Numbered from the stretch's first letter, positions 29,489 through 40,495 are shown. The stretch: DNA of 64,000 bases from Deltaproteobacteria bacterium (GCA_003973265.1 QNYZ01000039.1:1-64000); one strand, 5' to 3'. Numbers and translations are program-made. The notes: generated by a model from the letters alone, not told the origin.

Positions 29489-29779
29489 ATGATACACGAT
29501 CATCATAACGGACATCATCCCCATGAACACGCCCACGATCACGGAGCCCCATCATCTTCAGCGTTGTCGTTTGACAAAAAAATCGCCAAACTGCTGACAC
29601 ACTGGATTCAACACAACAATGACCATGCCGCAAATTACCGGGACTGGGCCGGCCAGGCCATGGAAAAAGGGCTGCCCCGGATAGCCGAAAAACTGGAAGA
29701 GGCCGCCCGCCTGACCGACCGGATCACCGATACATTTGAAACGGCAGACCAGCTTCTCCAGCCGGACACCTCAGAATAG
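29489..29779 (+). CDS. Small protein with His-rich N-terminus
   Basis: MIHDHHNGHHPHEHAHDHG... then helical ~75 aa; start revised from 29447. Confidence 0.7.
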   Translation: MIHDHHNGHHPHEHAHDHGAPSSSALSFDKKIAKLLTHWIQHNNDHAANYRDWAGQAMEKGLPRIAEKLEEAARLTDRITDTFETADQLLQPDTSE

Positions 29780-29799
29780 CGCCGGTCTGGAGCACTGCC

Positions 29800-30360
29800 T
29801 TACGCAGGCTGAAAAGCCGGAAGAGAGTATTTCGGCACGCGGCTTAAAGGCGAAAGCGCGGCATCTTTTTCGGATATTATCGGTGTTGCGACCGGCCATT
29901 CAATGCCGATATCCGGATCTGACCAGATAATCCCGCCTTCATCGTCAGGCGCGTAATAATCCGAACATTTATAGATAAAACGGGCTGACCGGCTCAGAAC
30001 ACAGAACCCGTGGGCAAATCCCTCGGGAATATAAAGCTGACGATGATTATTTTCAGACAGCTGAACGCCGACCCACCGCCCGAATGTGGGAGACCCCGTA
30101 CGGATATCCACGGCGACATCAAATATTTCACCGGAAACCACCTGGACCAGTTTTGCCTGCGGCCGGGTGACCTGGTAATGAAGCCCCCGAAGGGTATTTT
30201 CCACTGAGAAGGAAAGATTATCCTGTACAAACGCGGAATGAACGCCCGCGTTTTGATAGCGATCCATCTGGTACGTTTCGAGGAAAAACCCCCGATGATC
30301 TCCAAAAACGTCCGGTTCAATAATGATGACGCCCGCTAGCTCGGTTGGTATGATATTCAT
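29800..30360 (-). CDS. rfbC: dTDP-4-dehydrorhamnose 3,5-epimerase
   Basis: FVQDNLSFSVENTLRGLHYQ; IPEGFAHGFCVLS; GIEWPV. Confidence 0.93.
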   Translation of the reverse strand: MNIIPTELAGVIIIEPDVFGDHRGFFLETYQMDRYQNAGVHSAFVQDNLSFSVENTLRGLHYQVTRPQAKLVQVVSGEIFDVAVDIRTGSPTFGRWVGVQLSENNHRQLYIPEGFAHGFCVLSRSARFIYKCSDYYAPDDEGGIIWSDPDIGIEWPVATPIISEKDAALSPLSRVPKYSLPAFQPA

Positions 30361-30494
30361 GGTTATCGCCTGTTCCCTCTATCTGTTTAAGGTGGCTGTT
30401 CCGGCTTTGTTTTTTTCGTTCATATACCACTAAAAAGGGCTTTCGGGCAATATCGTTTGACATGTCTCTTTACGTATTGTAGATAGCGACCCTC

Positions 30495-31304
30495 ATGGAT
30501 CTGGATCAAATAAGTCGTGTGGGGACGACGGCGGCATATGGCGGCGGTGCGGTTCTTAAAAAATATCTGGGTCGGCTCAATAACGTCCGCAAAAAAGATA
30601 CAATTGATATTGTAACAGAAGCGGATATTGAATCCGAACAGATAATTATTGATTCAATCCGCAAAGTCTATCCAGATCATTCCATTCTGGCCGAAGAAAG
30701 TGGTCGTTTGAATGAAGGAAAGACGTATCAATGGGTGATTGATCCATTGGATGGAACGATCAACTTTGCCCATGGGTTGCCGATCTGCGCTGTTTCCATT
30801 GCGTTTGTTGCCCGCAATCAGGTCGCTGTGGGCATCGTGTTAAACCCCTTCAGTGGTGAATTCTTCATGGCCATCAAAGGGAGGGGCGCCCGATTGAACG
30901 GAAGGCCGATCCGTGTCTCAAACACCGATCACATGATTGATGCGCTGCTGGCCACCGGTTTTCCCTGTGACCGAGAACGCGTTCTGGATGATCTGCTGAC
31001 ACAGTTTGAAGCCGGCCTGAAAAGCGCTCAAGGCATCCGTAGACTCGGGTCAGCGGCGCTGGACCTGTGCAATATTGCCTGCGGCCGGTTTGACGGCTTC
31101 TGGCAACAGGACCTGGAGCCATGGGATACGGCAGCAGGTACGCTGATTGTTACGGAAGCGGGTGGTACAGTTACCGACGATACTGGACACAGCTATCATC
31201 ATCACCTTAAACAGATTCTGGCCACGAATGGCAGGATCCATAATGACATGTTGAAAATGATGTCCAATCGGAGAACGGATGAATCGTTTCATTTTTCAGG
31301 ATAG
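30495..31304 (+). CDS. Inositol monophosphatase family protein (SuhB-like)
   Basis: WVIDPLDGTINFAHGLP; EPWDTAAGTLIVTEAGGTVTD. Confidence 0.92.
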   Translation: MDLDQISRVGTTAAYGGGAVLKKYLGRLNNVRKKDTIDIVTEADIESEQIIIDSIRKVYPDHSILAEESGRLNEGKTYQWVIDPLDGTINFAHGLPICAVSIAFVARNQVAVGIVLNPFSGEFFMAIKGRGARLNGRPIRVSNTDHMIDALLATGFPCDRERVLDDLLTQFEAGLKSAQGIRRLGSAALDLCNIACGRFDGFWQQDLEPWDTAAGTLIVTEAGGTVTDDTGHSYHHHLKQILATNGRIHNDMLKMMSNRRTDESFHFSG

Positions 31305-31533
31305 AGCAACGGATACGGACTGGGAATGCTTTGGTCATTTTGACCCATTCAATATCATTTGTAAAAAACGCTGTGCGCTCAGACTCGGGTGTGTGGTTGC
31401 ACGTGAAAAAATAGCCCGGGTTGAATCACTTGCAGAGTTGACTCTGGATGAAGCTCTACCGATAAAAATTCAATGACCTGAATTTGGCATTGACATCGCT
31501 TAATTCTTTTATTAAATTTCGTTTCCACGTTAT

Positions 31534-31609
31534 GGGGCTGTAGCTCAGTTGGGAGAGCGCATGACTGGCAGTCATGAGGTCAGGGGTTCGACCCCCCTCA
31601 GCTCCACCA
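31534..31609 (+). tRNA. tRNA-Ala (GGC)
   Basis: GGGGCTGTAGCTCAGTTGGGAGAGCGCATGACTGGCAGTCATGAGGTCAGGGGTTCGACCCCCCTCAGCTCCACCA. Confidence 0.96.
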
Positions 31610-31715
31610 TAATATTTTTGAGACATGTTCCCGCTTATTGCGGGACGCATGCTTTCTACCATCTGATATTCAATGTGCTGTTCATCATATCCCCAACATT
31701 AAAGGGGTATTTTCA

Positions 31716-32177
31716 ATGATTTCTCGAAAGTGGCTGGGATGCATTTGCATCATTCTCCTGGTTGCCGGATCACTTGCCGGTTGCCCCAAGAGCCAACAGG
31801 ATGAAATTGATGCACAGATTGAAAAGCTGGACTCCTCCAGCCGGGATGTCCGGGAAGCGGCAATTGATGCATTGATAAAAATAGGCAAGCCGGCTGTCAC
31901 CTCGCTGATCTCTTCGCTGAATACGACCAATAAAAATGTCCAGGCCTCAGCAGCCAGGGCACTCGGAAAAATTGGCGACACCCGTGCCATCCAGCCGCTG
32001 ATAAAACTTCTTACAGAATCATTTGATATCGATCTTATGTTTGAGACCGTTGTGGCGCTATCCGCCCTTGATGAAGAAGAGGCCTGCAAGGAGCTGAAAC
32101 GATTGAAGAATGAATCCAACCCGATTATCGCCAAACTCGCAAAAAAAATGATGAAAGACAGCGGAAGGTGTAAATAG
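31716..32177 (+). CDS. HEAT-repeat lipoprotein
   Basis: Lipobox LLVAGSLAGC; HEAT-like repeats (AIDALIKIGKPAVTSLISSL, ARALGKIGDTRAIQPLIKLL). Confidence 0.8.
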   Translation: MISRKWLGCICIILLVAGSLAGCPKSQQDEIDAQIEKLDSSSRDVREAAIDALIKIGKPAVTSLISSLNTTNKNVQASAARALGKIGDTRAIQPLIKLLTESFDIDLMFETVVALSALDEEEACKELKRLKNESNPIIAKLAKKMMKDSGRCK

Positions 32178-32240
32178 ACACATGCCCGTTTGGCAACAAT
32201 ACGAAACAGTAAGGGGAGATACCGATGAGGTACCTCCCCT

Positions 32241-32270
32241 TATTTATTACTTGAATATTTATTACTTGAA
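32241..32270. repeat. Perfect 2 x 15 bp tandem duplication (tatttattacttgaa)
   Basis: Direct reading. Confidence 0.95.
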
Positions 32271-32287
32271 TTGGATGATCCGCTTGC

Positions 32288-32497
32288 CTAACTCTGATAT
32301 TTAAACGAGAGATTCACCCGGGCCCGAAACGCCGTTACTTTTCCATCCTCCACTTTCATATCCAGCTGGCTTACTTCGGCAACTCTTAAGTCCTGCAAGC
32401 TATTTGCCGCCGTCTCAACTGCATTTTTCGCGGCTTCTTCCCATGATACTGAGCTTGTTCCAACGAGTTGTACAACCTTGTAAACACTGTCCGTCAT
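32288..32497 (-). CDS. Dodecin
   Basis: MTDSVYKVVQLVGTSSVSWEEAAKNAVETAANSLQDLRVAEVSQLDMKVEDGKVTAFRARVNLSFKY. Confidence 0.93.
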   Translation of the reverse strand: MTDSVYKVVQLVGTSSVSWEEAAKNAVETAANSLQDLRVAEVSQLDMKVEDGKVTAFRARVNLSFKYQS

Positions 32498-32825
32498 GGT
32501 GCCCTCCTTTTGTAATGATTGAAAAGTGGATTCGCACAAACGTCAAAAATCGGTACCAGCCGATCTTTGCTATGGTTATTTTGTAACCGAATCCGTGCTG
32601 AAAGTCAACTAGACGTAACCGACCCGATCCGCTGTTATCCCGTATTTATGAAAAGAAGGCTTCCTGGCAACGGCAGCCGGTCTTCTCCCCGCGCTTGACA
32701 TCGCCGCCCTTTTGCCATAACAGGAGGTACCCTTTAGACAATGGATTGTAACGGTATCATCAATCCTGTCTGATCTGGGCATACTGCGCATCGTTCAAAA
32801 TAAATTTACCGGAAAACGAACGCCG

Positions 32826-34856
32826 ATGAAAAAAAGACCCATTGGAAAAATAAGAAATATTGGCATCATAGCTCATATCGATGCCGGGAAAACGACGGTA
32901 ACGGAGCGAATCCTGTTTTATACCGGCCGGTCCCACAAGATTGGAGAAGTCCACAATGGTGAAGCAGTGATGGACTGGATGCCCGATGAACAGGAACGGG
33001 GCATTACCATTACATCTGCCGTCACCACCTGTCAGTGGAATGATTTTGACATTCAAATCATTGACACACCCGGGCATGTCGACTTTACCATTGAGGTTGA
33101 ACGATCCCTGCGCGTACTTGATGGCGCAGTGGGTGTCTTTTGTGCGGTGGGTGGCGTGGAACCCCAGTCTGAGACTGTCTGGCGCCAGGCGGATAAATAT
33201 AAAGTGCCTAAAATCGCCTTTGTTAACAAGATGGATCGGGTTGGCGCCGATTTTTTTGGCACCGTTGACATGATCAAGAAACGCCTGGGCGCCCTTCCCC
33301 TGGTTTTACAGATTCCGGCCGGTGAGGGAGATTCGTTTGGCGGCATCATCGATCTCATCAAGATGAACAAAATCGTCTGGCAGGATAATACCATGGGCGC
33401 GGAATACGCCACGATCGAGCTTGAGCCCGACGAACAGGAAAAGGCGTTGCAATGGCGGGAAACACTGGTGGAAACCCTGGCGGAAGTCGATGACGACATC
33501 ATGGAGGCCTATGTGGCTGAAAGTCCCATTGATGATACTGCGCTATGTGCGGGTATTCGCCGGGCCACCATCGATTTAAAGCTCGTCCCCATCCTTTGCG
33601 GGTCGGCTTTGAAAAACAAGGGAATTCAGCCCCTTCTCGATTCGATTGGCCTTTTCCTGCCCTCACCGGTCGAGGTTCCTCCGATTATCGGTACAAATCC
33701 GGATACGGGCGAAGCCGTCACCTGCAAACCCAGCGATAAAGCCCCCCTGTCCGCACTGGTATTCAAGGTATCCATGATGGAGGGCCGCAAGCTCTCTTTT
33801 GTGCGTGTCTACAGCGGCACCTTAACGGCCGGCAAGGCCGTTTACAATCCCACCTTGAAAAAATCCGAGAAACTGTCCCGTATCTTGAGAATGCATGCCA
33901 ACCGCCGCGAACGGCTCAATGCCACCGGTGCCGGCAGTATTGTGGGCATCGTCGGTCTGAAGGAGACCTCAACCGGTCACAGCCTGTGCTCCGCCGATCA
34001 TCCGGTCCTTCTGGAATCAATCGATTTATACGAACCCGTTATTTCGGTCGCCATTGAACCCAAAACCCACGCCGACCAGGAAAAAATCGACGGGGTACTG
34101 GAAAAATTCATGACTGAAGACCCCACGCTTCGGGTCAAACAGGATGAAGACACCGGTCAGATGATCCTGTCGGGCATGGGAGAGCTGCACCTTGAAATTA
34201 TCATCAGCCGGATGCAGCGTGAATTTAACACCTACGCCAACGTGGGCAAACCCCAGGTTGTTTATCGTGAAACCATTGAAAAAGAAGCAGATGCCCGATC
34301 CGTTTTTGATAAAGAAGTTGCCGGCCAGCATCATTTTGGCGACGTCACACTGGCCCTTTCCCCCCTGCCGCGGGGAACCGGTAATCAATTTGAAACGGCT
34401 GTTACCGACGACACGATCCCACCGGCCTTTATCGCGGAAATCGAGCAGGGGGTCACCGAATCCATGGAAAGCGGCGTACTGATGGGCTACCCGGTGGTCG
34501 ACGTAAAGACCGTGTTAACCGATGGTCAGTTCCGAGAGGGGATGGGAACGCCCCTGGCCTATAAAGTGGCCGCTTCCATGGCGTGTAAGGAAGCCATGAA
34601 CAAGGCGGGTGCTTTTCTTCTTGATCCGATCATGTCGGTGGAAATCCTCGTCCCGGAATCTTTTACCGGTGATGTCATCGGGGACCTGAACCAACGGGGA
34701 GGAAGAATCGGGGCCATTGAACATCGTCAACTGGTCCAGGTCATTCGGGCCGAAGTGCCCCTGGCCCGGATGTTCGGCTATTCCACGGCTCTCCGCTCGG
34801 CCACTCAGGGCCGGGGAACATTTGCCATGCAGTTTTCTCATTTTGACAAAGCATGA
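32826..34856 (+). CDS. Elongation factor G-like GTPase (stand-alone paralogue)
   Basis: 676 aa; [40 protein letters not shown], and EF-G C-terminal domains; no neighbouring ribosomal genes. Confidence 0.92.
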   Translation: MKKRPIGKIRNIGIIAHIDAGKTTVTERILFYTGRSHKIGEVHNGEAVMDWMPDEQERGITITSAVTTCQWNDFDIQIIDTPGHVDFTIEVERSLRVLDGAVGVFCAVGGVEPQSETVWRQADKYKVPKIAFVNKMDRVGADFFGTVDMIKKRLGALPLVLQIPAGEGDSFGGIIDLIKMNKIVWQDNTMGAEYATIELEPDEQEKALQWRETLVETLAEVDDDIMEAYVAESPIDDTALCAGIRRATIDLKLVPILCGSALKNKGIQPLLDSIGLFLPSPVEVPPIIGTNPDTGEAVTCKPSDKAPLSALVFKVSMMEGRKLSFVRVYSGTLTAGKAVYNPTLKKSEKLSRILRMHANRRERLNATGAGSIVGIVGLKETSTGHSLCSADHPVLLESIDLYEPVISVAIEPKTHADQEKIDGVLEKFMTEDPTLRVKQDEDTGQMILSGMGELHLEIIISRMQREFNTYANVGKPQVVYRETIEKEADARSVFDKEVAGQHHFGDVTLALSPLPRGTGNQFETAVTDDTIPPAFIAEIEQGVTESMESGVLMGYPVVDVKTVLTDGQFREGMGTPLAYKVAASMACKEAMNKAGAFLLDPIMSVEILVPESFTGDVIGDLNQRGGRIGAIEHRQLVQVIRAEVPLARMFGYSTALRSATQGRGTFAMQFSHFDKA

Positions 34857-34933
34857 CCAGCGCGCCGGAAAAAGAGCATCTGGCGCATGCCGTTTTAAAT
34901 TAACACCTATACTTTTTTTGGGGAGACAATGGA

Positions 34934-34967
34934 CCCGAATATTCAGAGGGCCCGAATATTCAGACGA
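34934..34967. repeat. Tandem duplication, 14-bp identical core (cccgaatattcaga), period 17
   Basis: Direct reading. Confidence 0.9.
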
Positions 34968-35098
34968 TAAGATTTTTAAAGGCGGCAGACGCCCGAAGGA
35001 AGTGCCCCCGGGGTGCAGACCCGCTGGGTATGTCGAGTATTTTCAAAATCCCGGGCGCTCAACAGGTGGGTGATAGGTGAGCGGACAATCGCTCAATT
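34966..35098. repeat. Intergenic structured element, copy A
   Basis: Aligns along its length with 40496..40630; shared cores ttaaa.gcg, aggaagtgcccc, tgcag, tgtcga, caacag, aatcgc; stem 34971-34980/35041-35050 pairs 9 of 10. Confidence 0.6.
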
Positions 35099-35112
35099 CA
35101 GTTAACAATATA

Positions 35113-35137
35113 ATTCGATCCGGATTATTCGATCCGG
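35113..35137. repeat. Tandem duplication, 11-bp identical core (attcgatccgg), period 14
   Basis: Direct reading. Confidence 0.85.
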
Positions 35138-35149
35138 CAGGGGCGCCGT

Positions 35150-36577
35150 TCACTGATTACCGGTTGAACGCTTACGGGCAAGTTCCGATCGCAGTTCTTT
35201 TAACATTTCCCTTATTTTTTTTATGCGTTTAGCGTCATGGGTCAGTTCCACTGCTTTTTTCAGTTGGACAATGGCCTGCCTGGCCCGACCCCGTTCATAA
35301 TAATATCGACCCAGATAATAATAAGCCGCCCCCATATTCCCCTGTTGCCCGTATGCCTGGCCGGCAAAATACATCAGGTCCCGATGAGTGGGATTCGTAT
35401 GTAATAAATCCTCGAAGATGGCAACAGCTTCGGGAATCTTCTTTAATGCCAACCGGGTACGCCCCAGATAATACTTTCCATCCGCGTTATCGGGATTAAT
35501 CCCCTGAGCCCCTTCCAGTGTATTGGAAGCCGCCTCAAACTGGCCATCCAGAAAATAGACCCGCCCTATATCCACGAGCAGATCGGCATCAAAAACGCGA
35601 TGGGCAAGGGCTTTTTTTAAATATCGAAGCGACTCCTGATAATGACCGACGCGGGCCAGCACCAATCCATACCCATAATTGGCGAACACATCGTCCGGTC
35701 TCTTTTTTACACTCGCGGCAAAGGTATCGAGCACCTCGTTTTTATTGCCATACAGTGCGAACACCCGGGTTCTGAGCCAATGAAATTCAGCCAGGTCTTT
35801 CGTTGAAGAAACAGGCAGGGATCCTTTTCGGGCATCAATCCAGGCGTTGATATAGGCGATACGATCCCCGGATGCGGGATGAGTTCTCAAGTAGGCCGGG
35901 ACCTGCTGGCTGTCAACCCACTGTTTTTGCCTGATTTTAGCCAGCATAGAGGCCAGGCCGGCAGGAGGGAACCCCGCCTCAACTAAAATTTTTACCCCCA
36001 GTTGATCCGCCTGCATCTCATCTTCGCGACTATACGCAAGCGCCAGGGACTGACCGGCTGCAACCGATCCGATGGCCATGGCATTGGCCGCCGCACCAAC
36101 ACCCGCCACTCCCAGCGCAATGGCGGCCACCAGTCCGGCCAGCGTGACAATACCGATCTGCTTTGACCGGTCTACCCGGTCAGAAAGATGCCGGCTATAC
36201 ACATGGATAATTTCATGCCCCAGTATCCCGGCCAGTTCGCCGGGATTGTCCATGGCTGCCAACAGTCCGCTGTTGATAAAAACAACACCGCCCGGCCCGG
36301 CAAACGCATTATAACGATCTTCTTTAATAACGTAAAATCGATATTTATACGGATGTCGAGGTAACACCTTGACAATCCGGTTCCCGATCGTCGTAATATA
36401 CCGGATGATGACGGGATCATCGATAAACGTAAACCGTTTGTGAGCCTCGCGCATAAATTTTTCCGAAAGTACTTCTTCTTCGGATATTGTTATGGCCCAT
36501 GCCGGGACCGACTGGATCACCATCAATATACTCAAAATGATGGCGACCAAGGCTATCGGATTATGAATTCTCTTCAT
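35150..36577 (-). CDS. M48-family metalloprotease with TPR repeats (BepA/YfgC-like)
   Basis: HEIIH zinc motif after signal-peptide-like N-terminus; TPR-like repeats at the C-terminus. Confidence 0.9.
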   Translation of the reverse strand: MKRIHNPIALVAIILSILMVIQSVPAWAITISEEEVLSEKFMREAHKRFTFIDDPVIIRYITTIGNRIVKVLPRHPYKYRFYVIKEDRYNAFAGPGGVVFINSGLLAAMDNPGELAGILGHEIIHVYSRHLSDRVDRSKQIGIVTLAGLVAAIALGVAGVGAAANAMAIGSVAAGQSLALAYSREDEMQADQLGVKILVEAGFPPAGLASMLAKIRQKQWVDSQQVPAYLRTHPASGDRIAYINAWIDARKGSLPVSSTKDLAEFHWLRTRVFALYGNKNEVLDTFAASVKKRPDDVFANYGYGLVLARVGHYQESLRYLKKALAHRVFDADLLVDIGRVYFLDGQFEAASNTLEGAQGINPDNADGKYYLGRTRLALKKIPEAVAIFEDLLHTNPTHRDLMYFAGQAYGQQGNMGAAYYYLGRYYYERGRARQAIVQLKKAVELTHDAKRIKKIREMLKELRSELARKRSTGNQ

Positions 36578-36621
36578 CGCTGTTTCTTCTCTATTGATTG
36601 ACGGGGCACCTTATTAACCCG

Positions 36622-38295
36622 TTATATTTTAAACACCTTAATCTTACGATAAAGACTCTGGCGGCTGATTCCCAGTAAATGGGCCGCCTCCGTTTTGTTC
36701 CAGCGAGTCTCCTCCAACGCATGGAGGATAAGACGCCTTTCGTCGCCCGCCTCGGGTTCAATGGCCGCTCTCTTCAGCTCAGCCGGCAGATGATCAATGG
36801 TAATGGTATTCCCGCGGCACAGGATAGCCGCATGTTCCAGGGCATGTTCCAGCTCACGGATATTTCCCGGCCAGTTGTATTGCATAAACACATCCCGCAC
36901 ATCACTTGAAACGGCTGTCATTTTCTTTCCGAACTTTGTATTGAATTTTTTCCGGAAATGGTCAACGAGAAGCGGAATGTCATCCAATCGAGATCTTAAC
37001 GGCGGCAGGTTCAATTCCACGACTTTGAGTCGATAATACAGATCCTGCCGAAAACCGCCCGCAGCGATTTCTTTTGTCAAGTCCTTATTGGTCGCGGCGA
37101 TCACCCGGACATCAACTTTAACAGGGGTTGAATCCCCTACCCGTTCAAATTCCATATCCTGAAGCACACGTAAAAAATGAAGCTGCATTCGGGGGGACAT
37201 TTCACCGATTTCATCCAGAAAAATAGTCCCGCCGTCCGCCCGCTGAAACCGGCCTATTTTATCCCTGACCGCCCCGGTAAACGCCCCCTTAACATGGCCA
37301 AACAGCTCGCTTTCAAGTAGTTCCTCGGAAAGTGCGGCACAATTTACCTTGACCAGAAGATGATCCGGATTCGGGCCCTTATAGTGAATCGCTTCCGCCA
37401 CCAGTTCTTTGCCGGTGCCGCTTTCTCCGGTGATCAGGACCGTGGTACGTACATCGGCCAGATCCTCGATAAGCGAATAGATTTCCTGCATCCTTTCACT
37501 CTTGCCGACAATATGATGAAACCCGCGGCGCTCTTTCAGGTTCCGTTCCAGGTCCGCCAGGCGGGTTTCGTCCCGAATAACCATGACACCACCGGTCTTA
37601 ATATTGCGGCTTCCAGACAATGGGTAGGTGGAAAGCGAAATGACCCGTGCCGATTGATGCGCATGACGGCACTCCAGCCGTTGTATCTCGATTGATCGTT
37701 GCGTCCGGATGGTCTCAGACAGCGCACTCGAGCAGCGCTGACAACAGGCCGATTCCATGAATGAAACCGGTTTGCCGATGGCATGGCCGTGCGCCACCAT
37801 GCAGATATCCCTTGCAGCGGCATTGACTTCAATCACGGCTAAATTCTCATCAACCATAATAATCCCGTCTTTGACGCTTTTAAAAATAGCGGCAAGATTT
37901 AACCGGTATTTTTCTTTTTCATCTGCCAGGGCCTTGAACCGCAGGGCCGCCCTGGCCACCCGGATCAGAGCCTGCTGCGTCACCGGTTTGGGCAGGTAGT
38001 CAAAAGCCCCCAGGCGAACCGCTTCCGACGCGCTGTCAATGGTCGGCGCGCCGGTAATCATCACCACCACGCCGGGTAACTGGCGCTGCTTGACTTCACG
38101 TAGAATGTCGATCCCGCTTCGTCCTTTTAATATGATATCGGCAAAAATCAGGTCAAACGCCATTTCTCCAAGAAGAGCCAACGCATTTGAGCAGGTATCC
38201 GCAGTTGTGACTTCGTACCCTTCTGCCGTCAGGAATCGTTCAAGCGTAAAACAGAGGTTTTCTTCATCATCAACGATGAGTATTTTGGCGCTCAT
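36622..38295 (-). CDS. NtrC-family sigma-54 response regulator
   Basis: Receiver MSAKILIVDDEENLC...DLIFADIILKG; GESGTGKELVAEAIH; ELFGHVKGAFTGA; Fis-type HTH NKTEAAHLLGISRQSLYRKI. Confidence 0.93.
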   Translation of the reverse strand: MSAKILIVDDEENLCFTLERFLTAEGYEVTTADTCSNALALLGEMAFDLIFADIILKGRSGIDILREVKQRQLPGVVVMITGAPTIDSASEAVRLGAFDYLPKPVTQQALIRVARAALRFKALADEKEKYRLNLAAIFKSVKDGIIMVDENLAVIEVNAAARDICMVAHGHAIGKPVSFMESACCQRCSSALSETIRTQRSIEIQRLECRHAHQSARVISLSTYPLSGSRNIKTGGVMVIRDETRLADLERNLKERRGFHHIVGKSERMQEIYSLIEDLADVRTTVLITGESGTGKELVAEAIHYKGPNPDHLLVKVNCAALSEELLESELFGHVKGAFTGAVRDKIGRFQRADGGTIFLDEIGEMSPRMQLHFLRVLQDMEFERVGDSTPVKVDVRVIAATNKDLTKEIAAGGFRQDLYYRLKVVELNLPPLRSRLDDIPLLVDHFRKKFNTKFGKKMTAVSSDVRDVFMQYNWPGNIRELEHALEHAAILCRGNTITIDHLPAELKRAAIEPEAGDERRLILHALEETRWNKTEAAHLLGISRQSLYRKIKVFKI

Positions 38296-40369
38296 TTTCC
38301 CCTCCCATCGGCAATTCAACGACCATTCGGGTAAAAACCCCCGGATCGCTTTCAATCCGCAGCTTGCCCCCATGGTCAACGATAATACCATGCGCAATAC
38401 TCAACCCGAGACCGGTCCCGATACCCGCCGGTTTGGTTGTGAAAAACGGATCCAAGACATGTTCCATAATTTCATCGCGGATGCCGACCCCGTGATCTGT
38501 AAAGATGGTGTGGATCCAGGGACGCCCCTCGTTTGTGGTGACCTTTACGTTAATCGCAAGCCACTTGTCCTCGTCTCCTCCCGGGTACTTCTCGTTCAGT
38601 GCATGGCGTGCATTGGTAATTATATTGAGAAAGACCTGTTGAATCTGCTGCATATGCCCATTGATCAGTGGCAGATCGTCGGGTACATCCACCTTAAGCC
38701 TGATGCCATCTTTTCTTACCTGTGCTTCAGTCAGCGCCAGTGTCTCATCGATAATATCAGCAATATCCACCGGACTTTTCCGGACCTTTCGGTCCCGGGC
38801 AAAAGCCAGCAGACTGCCGACAATGGAAGCGATGCGGTCGCCTTCCTTGAGAATCCGGCCGGCCACATCGTGGGCCAGACTGGACGGATCACTTTCATTG
38901 ACCAGGACCTGGGCCAGATTAATGACACTGTTGGCCGGATTGTTTATTTCGTGGGCCACCCCGGCCGCCAGCTCACCGATGGATGCCAGGTGGCTGGCCC
39001 GCATGGTCTCGGCCTGGAGCGCCTTCAACTTGGATTCATCTCCATACACCGTAACGATTTCGCCGGTTGGAAGCTTATATACGAAGCTTTCCCGCCAGAC
39101 GGAAATACGCTTGTCCCTGTAAAGTGCCACCGGTTGATACTGGGGCTGACCAGTGGCCCATACGCGCTGCATGATTTCAAACAGGCCAAAGGATTTTATT
39201 TCAGGATAAACGACAAGAATACTTTTACCGATTACATCAGCTTTTCTCAATTGATCGATCTTTTCGCCGGACTTATTCAGCTCAAGAAAAATAAAATCGT
39301 TCCCGTTGTCAACCACCTTGAATACAGCGACACCGCTTTTGGTATTCTCGATAATCTGCCGGTAACGGGTTTCGCTTTCCTGGATGGCTATTTTGGCCTT
39401 CTCGTGTTGCATTACTTCCAGTTTCAGCGCCGCGGTTTTTTCATCAACCCGGTGGCGAAGCGTTCGATTCCATACCAGCACACCAACGGAAAAGAAAAAA
39501 ACAAGGCCAAGCACTGTACTGATACTGAACCAGAACTTCTTGCTTTTAAGCAGCGAATCTCTTTCCAGCGTGATCCATTTCCGGTAAATCGCCTGCTTTT
39601 CCTGGGGTGAAATCAGGGAAAGGCCTTTTTCGAGGATACCGTTCAGTTCCCAGTTTTCCCGTATGGGCGCAAACGCCTCCCGATAGACAAAACCGGTTTT
39701 TCCTGCCATGCGCAGGTTGGTGATTTTTTCCTTTTCTATATTATACGAGGCCGTGGCAATATTCGTCACCATGGCATCTACCATACCAAAGGATACTTTC
39801 CTCAGCCCGGTCTGGTTATCCGGTACTGGATACAGGTCCATATCAGGATACAGGTTATTGATATAATCGTGGGACGCATACCGGTGTACGACCGCCACTT
39901 TCATCCCCATGAGGTCTTCCAGCGTCAGGTCCCGAATAACGTTCTGCCGAACAATGATCACCGACGGGAGGTTAATGAAAGAACTGGTAAAACGCAGGTA
40001 CTTTTCCCGCTGAGGGGTTCGGGCGGCGGCCGTTACCATATCGATCTCCTGCGATTTTGCTTTCTCAAGGACCTTGTCCCAGCTTTTCAGCCGAATGATC
40101 TTGAACCGGATACCGATCTTTTTTTCGATGAGCGCCAGGTAATCGGCGGCAATCCCCCGGTATTGGCCATCTTTATCAAAATATTCCGTCGGGGGAAAAT
40201 CAGGATCCGGTGCGGCCAGGATCACCGGATGGGCGGCCAGCCATTTTATTTCTTCCGGCGAAAATGAAACGGGTACATGATTTTCTCCGGCCCATGCGGA
40301 ACCGTATAATACACCGATGATCAGCCATATTGATATGAGATAAATCTTTATTTTCAAATTAATGATCAA
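38270..40369 (-). CDS. Sensor histidine kinase with periplasmic SBP_bac_3-like sensor domain
   Basis: [94 protein letters not shown]. Confidence 0.92.
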   Translation of the reverse strand: MIINLKIKIYLISIWLIIGVLYGSAWAGENHVPVSFSPEEIKWLAAHPVILAAPDPDFPPTEYFDKDGQYRGIAADYLALIEKKIGIRFKIIRLKSWDKVLEKAKSQEIDMVTAAARTPQREKYLRFTSSFINLPSVIIVRQNVIRDLTLEDLMGMKVAVVHRYASHDYINNLYPDMDLYPVPDNQTGLRKVSFGMVDAMVTNIATASYNIEKEKITNLRMAGKTGFVYREAFAPIRENWELNGILEKGLSLISPQEKQAIYRKWITLERDSLLKSKKFWFSISTVLGLVFFFSVGVLVWNRTLRHRVDEKTAALKLEVMQHEKAKIAIQESETRYRQIIENTKSGVAVFKVVDNGNDFIFLELNKSGEKIDQLRKADVIGKSILVVYPEIKSFGLFEIMQRVWATGQPQYQPVALYRDKRISVWRESFVYKLPTGEIVTVYGDESKLKALQAETMRASHLASIGELAAGVAHEINNPANSVINLAQVLVNESDPSSLAHDVAGRILKEGDRIASIVGSLLAFARDRKVRKSPVDIADIIDETLALTEAQVRKDGIRLKVDVPDDLPLINGHMQQIQQVFLNIITNARHALNEKYPGGDEDKWLAINVKVTTNEGRPWIHTIFTDHGVGIRDEIMEHVLDPFFTTKPAGIGTGLGLSIAHGIIVDHGGKLRIESDPGVFTRMVVELPMGGENERQNTHR

Positions 40370-40495
40370 AAAATCCCCCGTCCCTGGTCATATCATGGAT
40401 ATCGCATTCACATGCGTTTCGTATTTATAAGCCATGGTACTCTGACAATATTGCCTGCGATTTTGCAGTGAAGCCACGCGCCAAGATATTGAGGT

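Noticed and set aside
31456-31662. 68-aa minus ORF ...GGAEGGRTPDLMTASHALSQLSYSP...
   Set aside because: Antisense translation of tRNA-Ala; a familiar spurious annotation.
38039-39610. 523-aa plus-strand ORF opposite the two-component genes
   Set aside because: Antisense artefact; the minus-strand kinase and regulator motifs are unambiguous.
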